A program made the translations under genes and the position numbers. From NCBI GenBank assembly GCA_028291305.1, contig JAQGII010000438.1:1-9046 (forward strand): a stretch of 9,046 bases of DNA. The letters are read 5' to 3'. Under the pieces are notes generated by a model. That model was given only the letters and a program-made list of their open reading frames with translations. It was not told the DNA's origin and did no database searches. This document shows, piece after piece, positions 1-6,038 of this stretch. The stretch comes from Caulobacteraceae bacterium (lineage in GTDB: Bacteria > Pseudomonadota > Alphaproteobacteria > Caulobacterales > Caulobacteraceae). The stretch's first letter is position 1, and every line of letters begins with the position of its first letter.

Positions 1-1851
1 GAGCCCCTGCTCCGCCTCGCTCGCGCGGATGATCCGGGTGGCGGCGCAACCGTCGAGGTTGGGCATCTGGACGTCCATCAATATGATGTCCCACTCCGAC
101 TGCTCCCAGGCTTCGACCGCGAGCGCGCCATCGCCCACGACAACGATTTCCACACCGATCTGATGCAGAAGCGTCTTCAAGACCAGCTGGTTGACCGGAT
201 TGTCCTCCGCAGCCAGGACCCGCAGCCTGAGTTGGGTCGGCGCGCCGTCCTCGACGAGGACGGCCTGTGTCGTCAGCGGCGCGCGAAGCCCGCGCGCCAG
301 CGGCAGCGTCACCAGGAATGTCGCCCCGCACCCGAGAGTGCTCTGCGCCGTGATCGTTCCCCTCATGAGATGGGTAAGTTCCCGGCAGATGGACAGTCCA
401 AGACCGCTGCCGCCAAACCGGCGCGTCGTTGAAAGGTCGGCTTGGGTGAATTTTTCAAACAATGCGGACAGTCGCGCCGGTTCAATACCGATGCCGGTGT
501 CCGACACCTGGATGCACAGCGCACCGCCGGCCCGGGTCACCTTCACCCGCACTTCGCCGTGGGCGGTAAACTTGATGGCGTTGGAAATCAGATTGTAGAG
601 GACCTGACGCACCCGCGTCGCGTCTCCGCGGTAGGTTCCCCGCGCCGCCTTGTCTACGCAAAGATCGAACGACAGGCCGGCCTTGTTCGCCAGTTCGGTG
701 AACGCGGCATGCGCGCCGCGCGTCAGGCATTCCAGATCGAAATCGACCTCTTCGAGCTCCAGCTTTCCCGACTCTATTTTGGATAGGTCCAGAACGTCGT
801 TGAGGATTGCGAGAAGCGTCTGTCCGCATTGGCGGATGATCTCCAACCGTTCTCTCTGAGCGGCTGACGGGTGGTCGCCGGCCATCGCCTGGACCATGCC
901 GAGCACGCCGTTGAGCGGTGTGCGGATTTCATGACTCATGGTGGCCAGGAAGACGCTTTTGGCGTCGCTGGCCGCCTCGGCGCGTTGGCTCGCGTCTTCC
1001 AGGTTGCTGATCGCCAGCGTCAGTTCAGCGGTGCGTTCCTCGACCCTCGCCTCCAGGGATTCATTCAAGGCGCGAAGACGCCCCGCCTCCTGCTGTGACC
1101 GGCCTTCGAGATGTCGATCGACAATCGTGCAGAGCAAGGCGCAGCCGATGGTCAGAACCACTCCGGCCGCCACCGCGAGAGCGAGAAGCGGCCCACTGAT
1201 GTCGCTGATCGGTGTCAGTATGGTCGGATCGGCCACCAACACGGTTCCCGCCATGCCGACATAGTGCATGCCGCAGATCGCCACGGCCATGACGAACGCC
1301 GCGATCACGCGTTGCCAGGCGAAGCGGAGCTTGTAGGCCAGCCACAGCGCGACGATCGCAGCGCCGAGCGCGATGACGATCGACGCCAAGAAGATGCCTG
1401 GGCGGTAATAGATATGGCCGGCCACGCGCACGCCCAGCATCCCGGTGTAGTGCATGGCCACGGCGCCCAGCCCGATCATCGTTCCGGACGCGAACAGGCG
1501 CGCCGGAGTGACGTCGCGGTCGAAGACTTTCAAACCAACCCAAACGGCCGCGACCGCGATCAGGCCTGACAAGATCGTCAGGCCTGGCGCGTAGGTTTGG
1601 GGAAGGGGGCTTCGATAGGCGAGCATGGCGATGAAGTGCATCGACCAGATGCCGCCGCCAAGAATCAGGGCAGCCCCGACATGCCAGAATTGGCGCGACC
1701 GCCCGGCGGCTTGGCGCAGGCGCTCAGCCATCTCCAGGGCCGTGAAAGAAGCCAGGGCCGCAACCAAATAAGACAGGATAATCAGATATGGATCGTGATG
1801 GCTGTAGACGCCGTCAACGGAACTATTGAAGCAAAATCCAAGAATTTCCAT
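1..1851 (-). CDS. MHYT-domain hybrid sensor histidine kinase (C-terminus cut by window edge)
   Basis: Membrane sensor kinase that should autophosphorylate on histidine and pass the phosphate to its own receiver domain; 617 residues are visible and the end lies off the left edge. Residues about 20-250 form an MHYT sensor: several hydrophobic segments carrying three motifs, M71-H72-F73-I, M133-H134-Y135-T and M195-H196-Y197-V, at regular 62-residue spacing. A charged coiled-coil-like linker (about 258-300) leads to HisKA with MSHEIRTPLNG, phospho-acceptor H307. The HATPase shows N424 in the N box, D451 in DTGIGI and the G2 loop GSGLGL (about 481-486). The receiver begins near residue 543 with E549-D550 and phospho-acceptor D593 in LMDVQMPN. 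The start codon at 1851 fits because the N-terminal HDPYLIILSYLVA resembles other MHYT proteins, although no strong ribosome binding site precedes it. MHYT domains are proposed to bind copper and sense O2, CO or NO; the ligand here is unknown. Codons are noticeably less G+C-rich than in the other genes. Confidence 0.93.
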   Translation of the reverse strand, partial: MEILGFCFNSSVDGVYSHHDPYLIILSYLVAALASFTALEMAERLRQAAGRSRQFWHVGAALILGGGIWSMHFIAMLAYRSPLPQTYAPGLTILSGLIAVAAVWVGLKVFDRDVTPARLFASGTMIGLGAVAMHYTGMLGVRVAGHIYYRPGIFLASIVIALGAAIVALWLAYKLRFAWQRVIAAFVMAVAICGMHYVGMAGTVLVADPTILTPISDISGPLLALAVAAGVVLTIGCALLCTIVDRHLEGRSQQEAGRLRALNESLEARVEERTAELTLAISNLEDASQRAEAASDAKSVFLATMSHEIRTPLNGVLGMVQAMAGDHPSAAQRERLEIIRQCGQTLLAILNDVLDLSKIESGKLELEEVDFDLECLTRGAHAAFTELANKAGLSFDLCVDKAARGTYRGDATRVRQVLYNLISNAIKFTAHGEVRVKVTRAGGALCIQVSDTGIGIEPARLSALFEKFTQADLSTTRRFGGSGLGLSICRELTHLMRGTITAQSTLGCGATFLVTLPLARGLRAPLTTQAVLVEDGAPTQLRLRVLAAEDNPVNQLVLKTLLHQIGVEIVVVGDGALAVEAWEQSEWDIILMDVQMPNLDGCAATRIIRASEAEQGL

Positions 1852-2003
1852 CAATAAATTCCAATTTTCGCCAAATAATACCCGCCATTGATAGGTAGAA
1901 ATACCATAACAATCCGAACGAATTGCGCGTTAATATTGAAAATGACGCGGTGCAATGTCGCGGGCGCGGCTGGAGGGAGCGGAGCGCCGCCGCAGGTCCG
2001 AGC
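1852..2003. promoter_or_regulatory. A+T-rich intergenic region, presumed promoter of the MHYT kinase
   Basis: This 152-bp gap separates the lysR stop from the kinase start on the same strand. Roughly 1852-1950 is clearly richer in A and T than its surroundings, with runs such as CCAAATAATA and TTAATATTGAAAAT. That is typical of a promoter in a high-GC genome. On the minus strand, TATTAT lies at about 1875-1880 and could act as a -10 element, but I see no convincing -35 partner, so no exact promoter is claimed. No clear terminator hairpin for lysR was found in the GC-rich half nearer 2003. Confidence 0.35.
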
Positions 2004-2936
2004 TCAGGAGGCGGGGCGTCCCACCAGCTGGAAGATGGTCGCGCGCAGCCAGCGGTGGCCTTCGTCCTGCTGCACCCGCTCATGCCAGAACTGGTCGACC
2101 TGGATCGGGGCGATCTGCAGGGGCGGGACGAAGGATTCCAGCCCGAGATCCGGGGCCAGGAATTCGGCAAGCTTGGCCGGCAGGGTGGCCACCGCGTCGG
2201 TGCGGCTGGCGACGAAGGCCCCGGCCAGGAAACTGGGCACGCGCACCTGCACCTGGCCGGCGGCCAGGCGGTCGGACAGGAGCTGCGCCAGGGTCCGGTT
2301 GGCGGCGTGGCCTGCGCCGGCCGAGGTCATCATCACATGCCGCTCGCACCAGAACCCGGCTTCGCTGGCCACGGTCTGCAGCCGGGGATGGCCGCGGCGG
2401 ACCACGCTGAGATAGCCGTCGGCATAGAGCCGCTGGCGGCGGATGGCGCCGGCGGCCTCCGGCAGGAAGCCCACGGCCACGTCGGCCTCGCCGGCCTCCA
2501 GCCGGGCTTCGAACGCGCGCGAGTCCAGCGGTAGGGCGCGCAGGGACAGTCCCGGTCCCGATTCCTCCAGCCGCCGCATCAGGCTGGGGATGAACTGGAT
2601 CATGCCCACCTCGGTCACCAGGGCGGTGAACTCGCGGGTCGAGGTCTTGGGATCGAACGGCAGGGTGGAGGCGCGCAGGGTGTCCGAGGCGGTGAGCAGG
2701 GCGCGCAGGGGCTCGGCCAGCTCGACCGCCTTGGGCGTGGGCCGCATGACCGCTCCGACCCGCACCAGCAGGGGATCGCCGAAGTGGGCGCGCAGGCGGG
2801 CCAGGGCCTTGCTGATCGACGGCTGGCTGACGCCGAGAATCTGCGCCGCGCGGGTCAGGCTGCCGACCTCCAGAAGCAGGCTGAGCACCTTCAGGTGGCG
2901 CAGGCTGATGTCGTCATCCATGGCCGGCTTCTGCAT
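2004..2936 (-). CDS. LysR-family transcriptional regulator
   Basis: DNA-binding regulator of 310 residues, normal for LysR proteins. The N-terminal winged helix-turn-helix covers roughly residues 10-70, with the hallmark pattern SLTRAAQILGVSQPSISKAL followed by LRAHFGDPLLVR. The rest (about 95-300) is the periplasmic-binding-fold effector domain. Two in-frame starts exist: ATG at 2936, and ATG at 2921, which gives MDDDISLRHLKVL, closer to the usual LysR N-terminus, with a weak AGAAG upstream. The longer form is listed, but 2921 may be the true start, because a half-site of the putative operator (2935-2939) overlaps the 2936 ATG. The gene is divergent from the binding-protein-like gene at 3058, the usual LysR arrangement of regulator next to target, often with autorepression. 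The effector cannot be deduced from sequence. Confidence 0.95.
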   Translation of the reverse strand: MQKPAMDDDISLRHLKVLSLLLEVGSLTRAAQILGVSQPSISKALARLRAHFGDPLLVRVGAVMRPTPKAVELAEPLRALLTASDTLRASTLPFDPKTSTREFTALVTEVGMIQFIPSLMRRLEESGPGLSLRALPLDSRAFEARLEAGEADVAVGFLPEAAGAIRRQRLYADGYLSVVRRGHPRLQTVASEAGFWCERHVMMTSAGAGHAANRTLAQLLSDRLAAGQVQVRVPSFLAGAFVASRTDAVATLPAKLAEFLAPDLGLESFVPPLQIAPIQVDQFWHERVQQDEGHRWLRATIFQLVGRPAS

Positions 2937-2961
2937 TCCGATTGGGAATGTGCACTATTCC
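2935..2961. promoter_or_regulatory. Putative LysR operator: three ATTCC/GGAAT half-sites
   Basis: ATTCC at 2935-2939, GGAAT at 2945-2949 and ATTCC at 2957-2961 create two overlapping dyads. The right-hand one, GGAATGTGCACTATTCC (2945-2961), has a GTGCAC palindrome within it. The dyads sit in the divergent lysR/binding-protein gap, where LysR proteins normally bind. The half-sites are seen directly; assigning them to this LysR is inference. Confidence 0.5.
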
Positions 2962-3003
2962 GGCGAGAGGATGGCGCGCCCGCGCGGGGAAGTCTAGCGT
3001 CAG

Positions 3004-3018
3004 TCCCAGATCGTGGGA
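3004..3018. repeat. Perfect 5-bp inverted repeat in the leader of the binding-protein-like gene
   Basis: TCCCA at 3004-3008 and TGGGA at 3014-3018 flank GATCG. The dyad lies 40-54 bp upstream of the ATG at 3058. It could be a second regulator site near the promoter or a small hairpin in the 5' leader. It has no U-run, so it is not a terminator. A further 10-bp palindrome, CCCGCGCGGG, lies at 2979-2988. Either could be chance in GC-rich DNA. Confidence 0.3.
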
Positions 3019-3057
3019 TTGCCTCTCAGGACCCCTCAAAGACGGGAAGCCACCGCC

Positions 3058-3939
3058 ATGTCTAAGCCGCCGTTCGTGATCGAGGCCCACTTCCGTCTGC
3101 AGGAATGGGTGGCCCAGGAGAAGGGCTATTTCGCCGCCGAGGGGCTGGACTATGTGTTCCAGGAGAAGGTGAAGTCCTCCGACGGCAAGGTCCACGACGC
3201 CCAGGGCCGGACCTCGGGCGCCTACCAGACCTTCGAGGCGGGCCGCACCTCCGACGTCAATTGCGCCTGCCACTGGACGGTCAACGTCGCGGCCGCCAAC
3301 GGCCACGGCAAGCTGTGGGCCGACATCTATTCGGTGGCCCCCGCCGGCATCTTCGTGCCCGCCGACTCGCCGATCAAGGGACCCGAGGACCTGGCCGGCG
3401 TGCCCATCTCGGTCGGCTACCAGTCGGGCAGCCACTATTCCACGCTGCAGGGGCTGGAGCAGTTCCTGCCCCGCGACCAGATCAACCTGTCCTACGCCGA
3501 GGGGATGCTGTTCAAGCGGCTGGACAACCTGATCGAGGGCCGGTCGCAGGCCGCGTCCCTGTTCAGCGGGCCCTACTACTTGGCCGAACAGCTGGGCTTC
3601 CGGAAAATCCTCGACTCGACCTTCATGATCGCCTCGATGGTCACCGGCGATCCGTCGCCGGAGGACCTGGGCAAGTTCTACCGCGCCCTGAAACGCGCCC
3701 AGCGCGACATCGACCTGCGGCCCGACCTCTATACCCACTACTACCGCAACGAATTCCCCGAGCGGCACCACGCCATCATGGACACCCGCCGCTGGGGCCC
3801 GGGCGAGCGCATCGTGTTCGAGCCCTATACCGAGGAGAGCTTCGCCCAGTCGCGCGAGTGGATCGCCGACCACGGCATCTTCGAGGAGGGCAAGATGGGC
3901 GCCGGCAGCTATCTGGACGCGGTCATCCAGCTGGCCTGA
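3058..3939 (+). CDS. NMT1/THI5-like (periplasmic-binding-fold) protein without signal peptide
   Basis: A 293-residue protein resembling the NMT1/THI5/SsuA group of ABC-transporter substrate-binding proteins. Family-like stretches include EWVAQEKGYFAAEGLDY (about 16-32), SPIKGPEDLAGVPISVGY, and SLFSGPYYLAEQLGF before LDSTFM. Its length equals one mature binding domain. The first strand (FVIEAHFR) starts at residue 6 and there is no signal peptide, lipobox or membrane segment, so it should be cytoplasmic. No permease or ATPase gene is nearby. Its only two cysteines sit together as N-C69-A-C71-H72-W73. Known cytoplasmic enzymes with this fold include yeast Thi5 (pyrimidine synthesis, with a Cys-rich motif) and MqnA/MqnD, so an enzymatic or sensing role is plausible but unproven. 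Start choice: ATG 3058 has GGGAAG at 3044-3049, 8 nt upstream; the in-frame GTG at 3013 lies in the leader dyad and adds no conserved sequence. The gene is divergent from lysR, its likely regulator. Confidence 0.88.
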   Translation: MSKPPFVIEAHFRLQEWVAQEKGYFAAEGLDYVFQEKVKSSDGKVHDAQGRTSGAYQTFEAGRTSDVNCACHWTVNVAAANGHGKLWADIYSVAPAGIFVPADSPIKGPEDLAGVPISVGYQSGSHYSTLQGLEQFLPRDQINLSYAEGMLFKRLDNLIEGRSQAASLFSGPYYLAEQLGFRKILDSTFMIASMVTGDPSPEDLGKFYRALKRAQRDIDLRPDLYTHYYRNEFPERHHAIMDTRRWGPGERIVFEPYTEESFAQSREWIADHGIFEEGKMGAGSYLDAVIQLA

Positions 3940-3968
3940 CCGCGGCGCCTTTCCTCTTCGAGATCCGC

Positions 3969-4370
3969 CTAGGGCTCGCTGATCGACTGCGCGTTCCACA
4001 GGTTGCGGCCGTCGGCCAGGGTCACGTCGATCACGCTGCCGGCCTTGGAGCCGTCCTTCATCGGATGCATGCGCACGGTGATCTTGTCGCCGGGCTTCAG
4101 GGTGCCGACGGTCCAGCCCTTGCGCGCCACCAGGTTGGGGCTGTGGCATTCGAAGCCCCACTCCTCCTGCCCGGCCTTGCCCTGCGACACGACGTAGATC
4201 CACACGTGCGGCATCTTGAACTGGTAGTCCTTCACCGTGCCGCTCATGGTCACGACCTGGTCGAGGGCGAACATGTTGAAGGCGTGGTGGGCCGAGGCCG
4301 GCAGCGCCAGGGCCAGGACGGCGGCCACCGGCAGGGCGACTTTCAGGGCCGATTTGACGAGCGACTTCAT
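3969..4370 (-). CDS. DUF6152-type secreted protein
   Basis: Small exported protein of 133 residues whose function is not known. It has a clear Sec signal peptide: K2 and K6, then a hydrophobic stretch ending LALPASA, with predicted cleavage after A27. The mature protein would begin HHAFNMFALD. That HH(A/S)F start, together with SGTVKDYQFKMPHVWI (about 43-58), CHSPNLVARKGW and the KPGDKITVRMHPMKDGS stretch, matches what I know of DUF6152. One cysteine remains in the mature chain. It lies 22 nt downstream of the 279-residue secreted protein on the same strand, so the two are probably co-transcribed. It converges on the binding-protein-like gene with a 29-nt gap in which I see no clear terminator. 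The exposed histidines suggest metal binding, but that is inference. Confidence 0.88.
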   Translation of the reverse strand: MKSLVKSALKVALPVAAVLALALPASAHHAFNMFALDQVVTMSGTVKDYQFKMPHVWIYVVSQGKAGQEEWGFECHSPNLVARKGWTVGTLKPGDKITVRMHPMKDGSKAGSVIDVTLADGRNLWNAQSISEP

Positions 4371-4392
4371 CGGTTTTCCAGGGCTCTTTTTT

Positions 4393-5232
4393 CTAGGAAT
4401 TCGGCTTGGCGATCTTGAGCGCCGGATCGGTGGGCCGCGTCGAGGGGTCGAGCAGGCGGGCGACCTCGGGATCGGCGTCCTTCAGCGCGTTCAGGTCCAG
4501 GGTCTTGAGCGCCTCCAGGTCAGGTTCGCAGGTCACCTCGAAGCGTTCCTCGGTGTCCGGCTGACGGTCGTATTTTAGCGCGATCGTCCAGGGTTCGGCC
4601 AGCGACGCGGGATCGGTCATGGTGATCTGGTCGGTCAGCACCTTGCCGTCCCGCGAGACGCTCAGGCGCTCGACGATGTGGGCCTTTTCCGAAGCCCTCA
4701 CGCCGCCGGGGAAGGAGCTTCGGCCGTTGAAGCCGACGGTGTCGACCACCAGGGTCCCGCCTTCCCAATGGCCGATGGAGTGGCCGTTCTCGCTGGGGAA
4801 GATGTTGTCCGGCTGCGCCGTCTCGTTGAGGTACACGGTGCGCGGCTGGTTGAAGGTCTCGGTCTCGAAGATGAACGTCAGGCGGCCGAAGCCCTGCATC
4901 ACCTCGAAGGGCGAGCGGATCATCGACAGGGCCGGGCCGCCGCCGCCCTGGCACAGCATGTTGCCGACGCTGCGCACGTAGCCGGCGGCGGTCGCCGCGG
5001 CGCGGCGCCGGCGCTGTTCCTGGGCCTGGGTCGTGAGCATCGGTTGCGGGCTGAGCCTGGCGCCGAGATAGTAGGCGGGCTCGACCATCCAGACGCCGGT
5101 GACGTCGCCGGTCGCCGCCTTCCCGTGGGCGGCCCGGGCGAAGGCGCCGGGAGCGAGGCTGCATGCCACGGCCCAGGCCAAGAGCGCCGCTGCGTCCCTG
5201 CTGAGCCGTTTCATGCGCCTCGCCCCCGCCAT
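4393..5232 (-). CDS. Secreted protein of an uncharacterised family (GHSIGHWEG motif)
   Basis: A 279-residue exported protein. I recognise the family as common, unnamed 'hypothetical proteins' of Caulobacterales, sphingomonads and acidobacteria, but know of no established function. A basic n-region (R5, R6, K8, R9) and a hydrophobic core around residues 15-32 form a signal peptide. The conserved centre is NGHSIGHWEGGTLVVDTVGF, with H151 and H155, preceded by QGFGRLTFIFE and RTVYLNE. A conserved ERFEVTCEPD block lies near the C-terminus, and one cysteine (MLCQGGG) lies upstream of the core. The ATG at 5232 is preferred because GGAGG at 5240-5244 lies 7 nt upstream; the internal ATG at 5214 would give a more usual short n-region. 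It is the first gene of a two-gene unit with the DUF6152 protein and is divergent from the YciI-like gene. Confidence 0.87.
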   Translation of the reverse strand: MAGARRMKRLSRDAAALLAWAVACSLAPGAFARAAHGKAATGDVTGVWMVEPAYYLGARLSPQPMLTTQAQEQRRRRAAATAAGYVRSVGNMLCQGGGGPALSMIRSPFEVMQGFGRLTFIFETETFNQPRTVYLNETAQPDNIFPSENGHSIGHWEGGTLVVDTVGFNGRSSFPGGVRASEKAHIVERLSVSRDGKVLTDQITMTDPASLAEPWTIALKYDRQPDTEERFEVTCEPDLEALKTLDLNALKDADPEVARLLDPSTRPTDPALKIAKPNS

Positions 5233-5390
5233 CCCACCGCCTCCACATTCGGTGAAAACCGCAGCGCAAACGAGCCCTTGGGCAAAGCCAAGACTTTCAA
5301 ACCCGATCGCATAATGAAGCGGGGCATAGGCCGGGCGGAACCGACCGCCTCGCCGCCGGTTTGCAGGTCCTGGGGCCGTGGAGGGTGAGG
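5233..5390. promoter_or_regulatory. Divergent intergenic region between the secreted-protein unit and the YciI-like gene
   Basis: This 158-bp gap must carry promoters for both flanking genes. An imperfect inverted repeat, CTTGG at 5277-5281 and CCAAG at 5288-5292, lies near its middle within the more A-rich part (about 5245-5320). CATAAT near 5310-5315 could be a plus-strand -10 element, but no good -35 accompanies it. The ribosome binding sites of both flanking genes (5240-5244 minus, 5380-5384 plus) are good GGAGG matches. No small gene is evident. Confidence 0.3.
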
Positions 5391-5678
5391 ATGCTGTTTT
5401 CGGTGGTTGGCCGCTTCAAACCCGGCGTCGAGGCCGAGCGCGACGCCCTGCATGAGCAGTTCAGCGACCATCTGCGCCAGCCGCTGATGCACATCCGCCT
5501 GGCGGGCGTGGTCCGCGACGCCGATACCGGCGACCGCAAGGGGGTGCTGCTGCTGATCGAGGCCGACGACCGGCAAGCCATCGACCACTTCCTGGAGGAG
5601 AGCCCCTACGCCAAGGAGGGGCTCTATGAGGGGGTCGATGTCGATGAGCTGGTGATCGAGGCCGGCGGCCTCAACTGA
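5391..5678 (+). CDS. YciI-like family protein
   Basis: A 95-residue soluble protein of the YciI-like (dimeric alpha/beta-barrel) type. MLFSVVGRFKPGVEAERDAL opens with the usual beta strand and turn, followed by H21 and the HEQFSDHL helix. GVLLLIEADDRQAIDHFLEESPY and AKEGLYEGVDVDEL match the family's C-terminal half, in which a 'DPYA..GL' signature is typical; here it reads SPYAKEGL. The ATG at 5391 is chosen because GGAGG at 5380-5384 lies 6 nt upstream and the protein then begins exactly at the family's first strand; an in-frame ATG at 5361 adds ten unlike residues. YciI homologues include small enzymes and domains fused to other proteins, so the substrate cannot be inferred. The gene stands alone, and its stop codon touches that of the next, convergent gene. 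Confidence 0.88.
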   Translation: MLFSVVGRFKPGVEAERDALHEQFSDHLRQPLMHIRLAGVVRDADTGDRKGVLLLIEADDRQAIDHFLEESPYAKEGLYEGVDVDELVIEAGGLN

Positions 5679-5918
5679 TCAGCGGGCGCTGGCGGTGCGC
5701 GCGTCGGCCCTGACCGACTGGGGCGCGGCGCGGGCGCAGGCCAGCACCAGGGCCAGCTGCGGACCGTCGGCCTCGGCCTGGCATTCGGTCTTGGCGACCT
5801 GGCGGACGTCTTCCTGAATCGCGACCTTGTCCTTGCCCGCCAGATAGCCGGCCAAGTCCGGCTTGGCCGCCGGAGCGGGAGCGGTGAACAGCGCGATGGT
5901 GGCCGCGATCAGGATCAT
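5679..5918 (-). CDS. Small secreted hypothetical protein
   Basis: A 79-residue product not assigned to any family. The N-terminus, MILIAATIALFTAPAPAA, looks like a signal peptide core with cleavage after A18, but it lacks the usual positive n-region. No ATG, GTG or TTG exists in frame between this ATG and the upstream stop, so the start is the only one available. AAGGG ending 4 nt upstream may serve as ribosome binding site. The mature part would be about 61 residues with two cysteines (TEC and LACA) that could form a disulphide, plus a run of charged and alanine-rich sequence. It lies downstream of the 3-hydroxybutyryl-CoA dehydrogenase on the same strand, 120 nt away. The gap holds a TTTTTGCTGCACTGCGGC motif that could regulate it. 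It may still be a spurious reading frame, so confidence is moderate. Confidence 0.6.
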   Translation of the reverse strand: MILIAATIALFTAPAPAAKPDLAGYLAGKDKVAIQEDVRQVAKTECQAEADGPQLALVLACARAAPQSVRADARTASAR

Positions 5919-5982
5919 GCGCCCTTGATAGCAGGGCCCTTCGGGCCTCGCGCGGACAAGCGGCCTGGAGGCGGGATTTCGT

Positions 5983-6000
5983 GCCGCAGTGCAGCAAAAA
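5983..6000 (-). promoter_or_regulatory. TGC/GCA-rich putative operator, copy 1
   Basis: On the minus strand this reads TTTTTGCTGCACTGCGGC. It shares TTG(C/T)TGCACTGC with a second site at 7016-7027 on the other side of the dehydrogenase gene. Here it lies about 65 nt upstream of the small secreted protein. TGC/GCA-rich dyads of this kind recall sites bound by PhaR, the polyhydroxybutyrate-responsive repressor of alphaproteobacteria; that link is inference. Confidence 0.4.
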
Positions 6001-6009
6001 CCATCAGGA

Positions 6010-6023
6010 GCGCGCGGGCGCGC
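6010..6023 (-). terminator. Possible weak intrinsic terminator after the dehydrogenase gene
   Basis: GCGCGC at 6010-6015 and GCGCGC at 6018-6023 can pair into a short GC-only stem 16 nt past the dehydrogenase stop codon. On the minus strand a run of five T follows (5996-6000), but it is separated from the stem by about 9 nt, which weakens the case. Such alternating GC runs also arise by chance in this genome. Confidence 0.25.
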
Positions 6024-6038
6024 CTCTAATATGGGCGT

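Noticed and set aside
1894..1905. GGTA-GAAA-TACC mini-hairpin upstream of the left kinase
   Set aside because: Only four base pairs form and flanking bases do not pair; too weak to call a regulatory structure.
3013..3057. N-terminal extension of the binding-protein-like gene from a GTG at 3013
   Set aside because: The added residues (RTPQRREATA and flanks) are neither conserved-looking nor a signal peptide, and the ATG at 3058 has a well-placed GGGAAG.
3940..3968. Bidirectional terminator between the converging binding-protein-like and DUF6152 genes
   Set aside because: The 29-nt gap contains no convincing stem-loop or T-run on either strand.
2914..4203. 429-codon minus-strand frame opposite the binding-protein-like gene
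   Set aside because: The plus-strand frame has family-like sequence and a good ribosome binding site; this antisense frame is a bias shadow.
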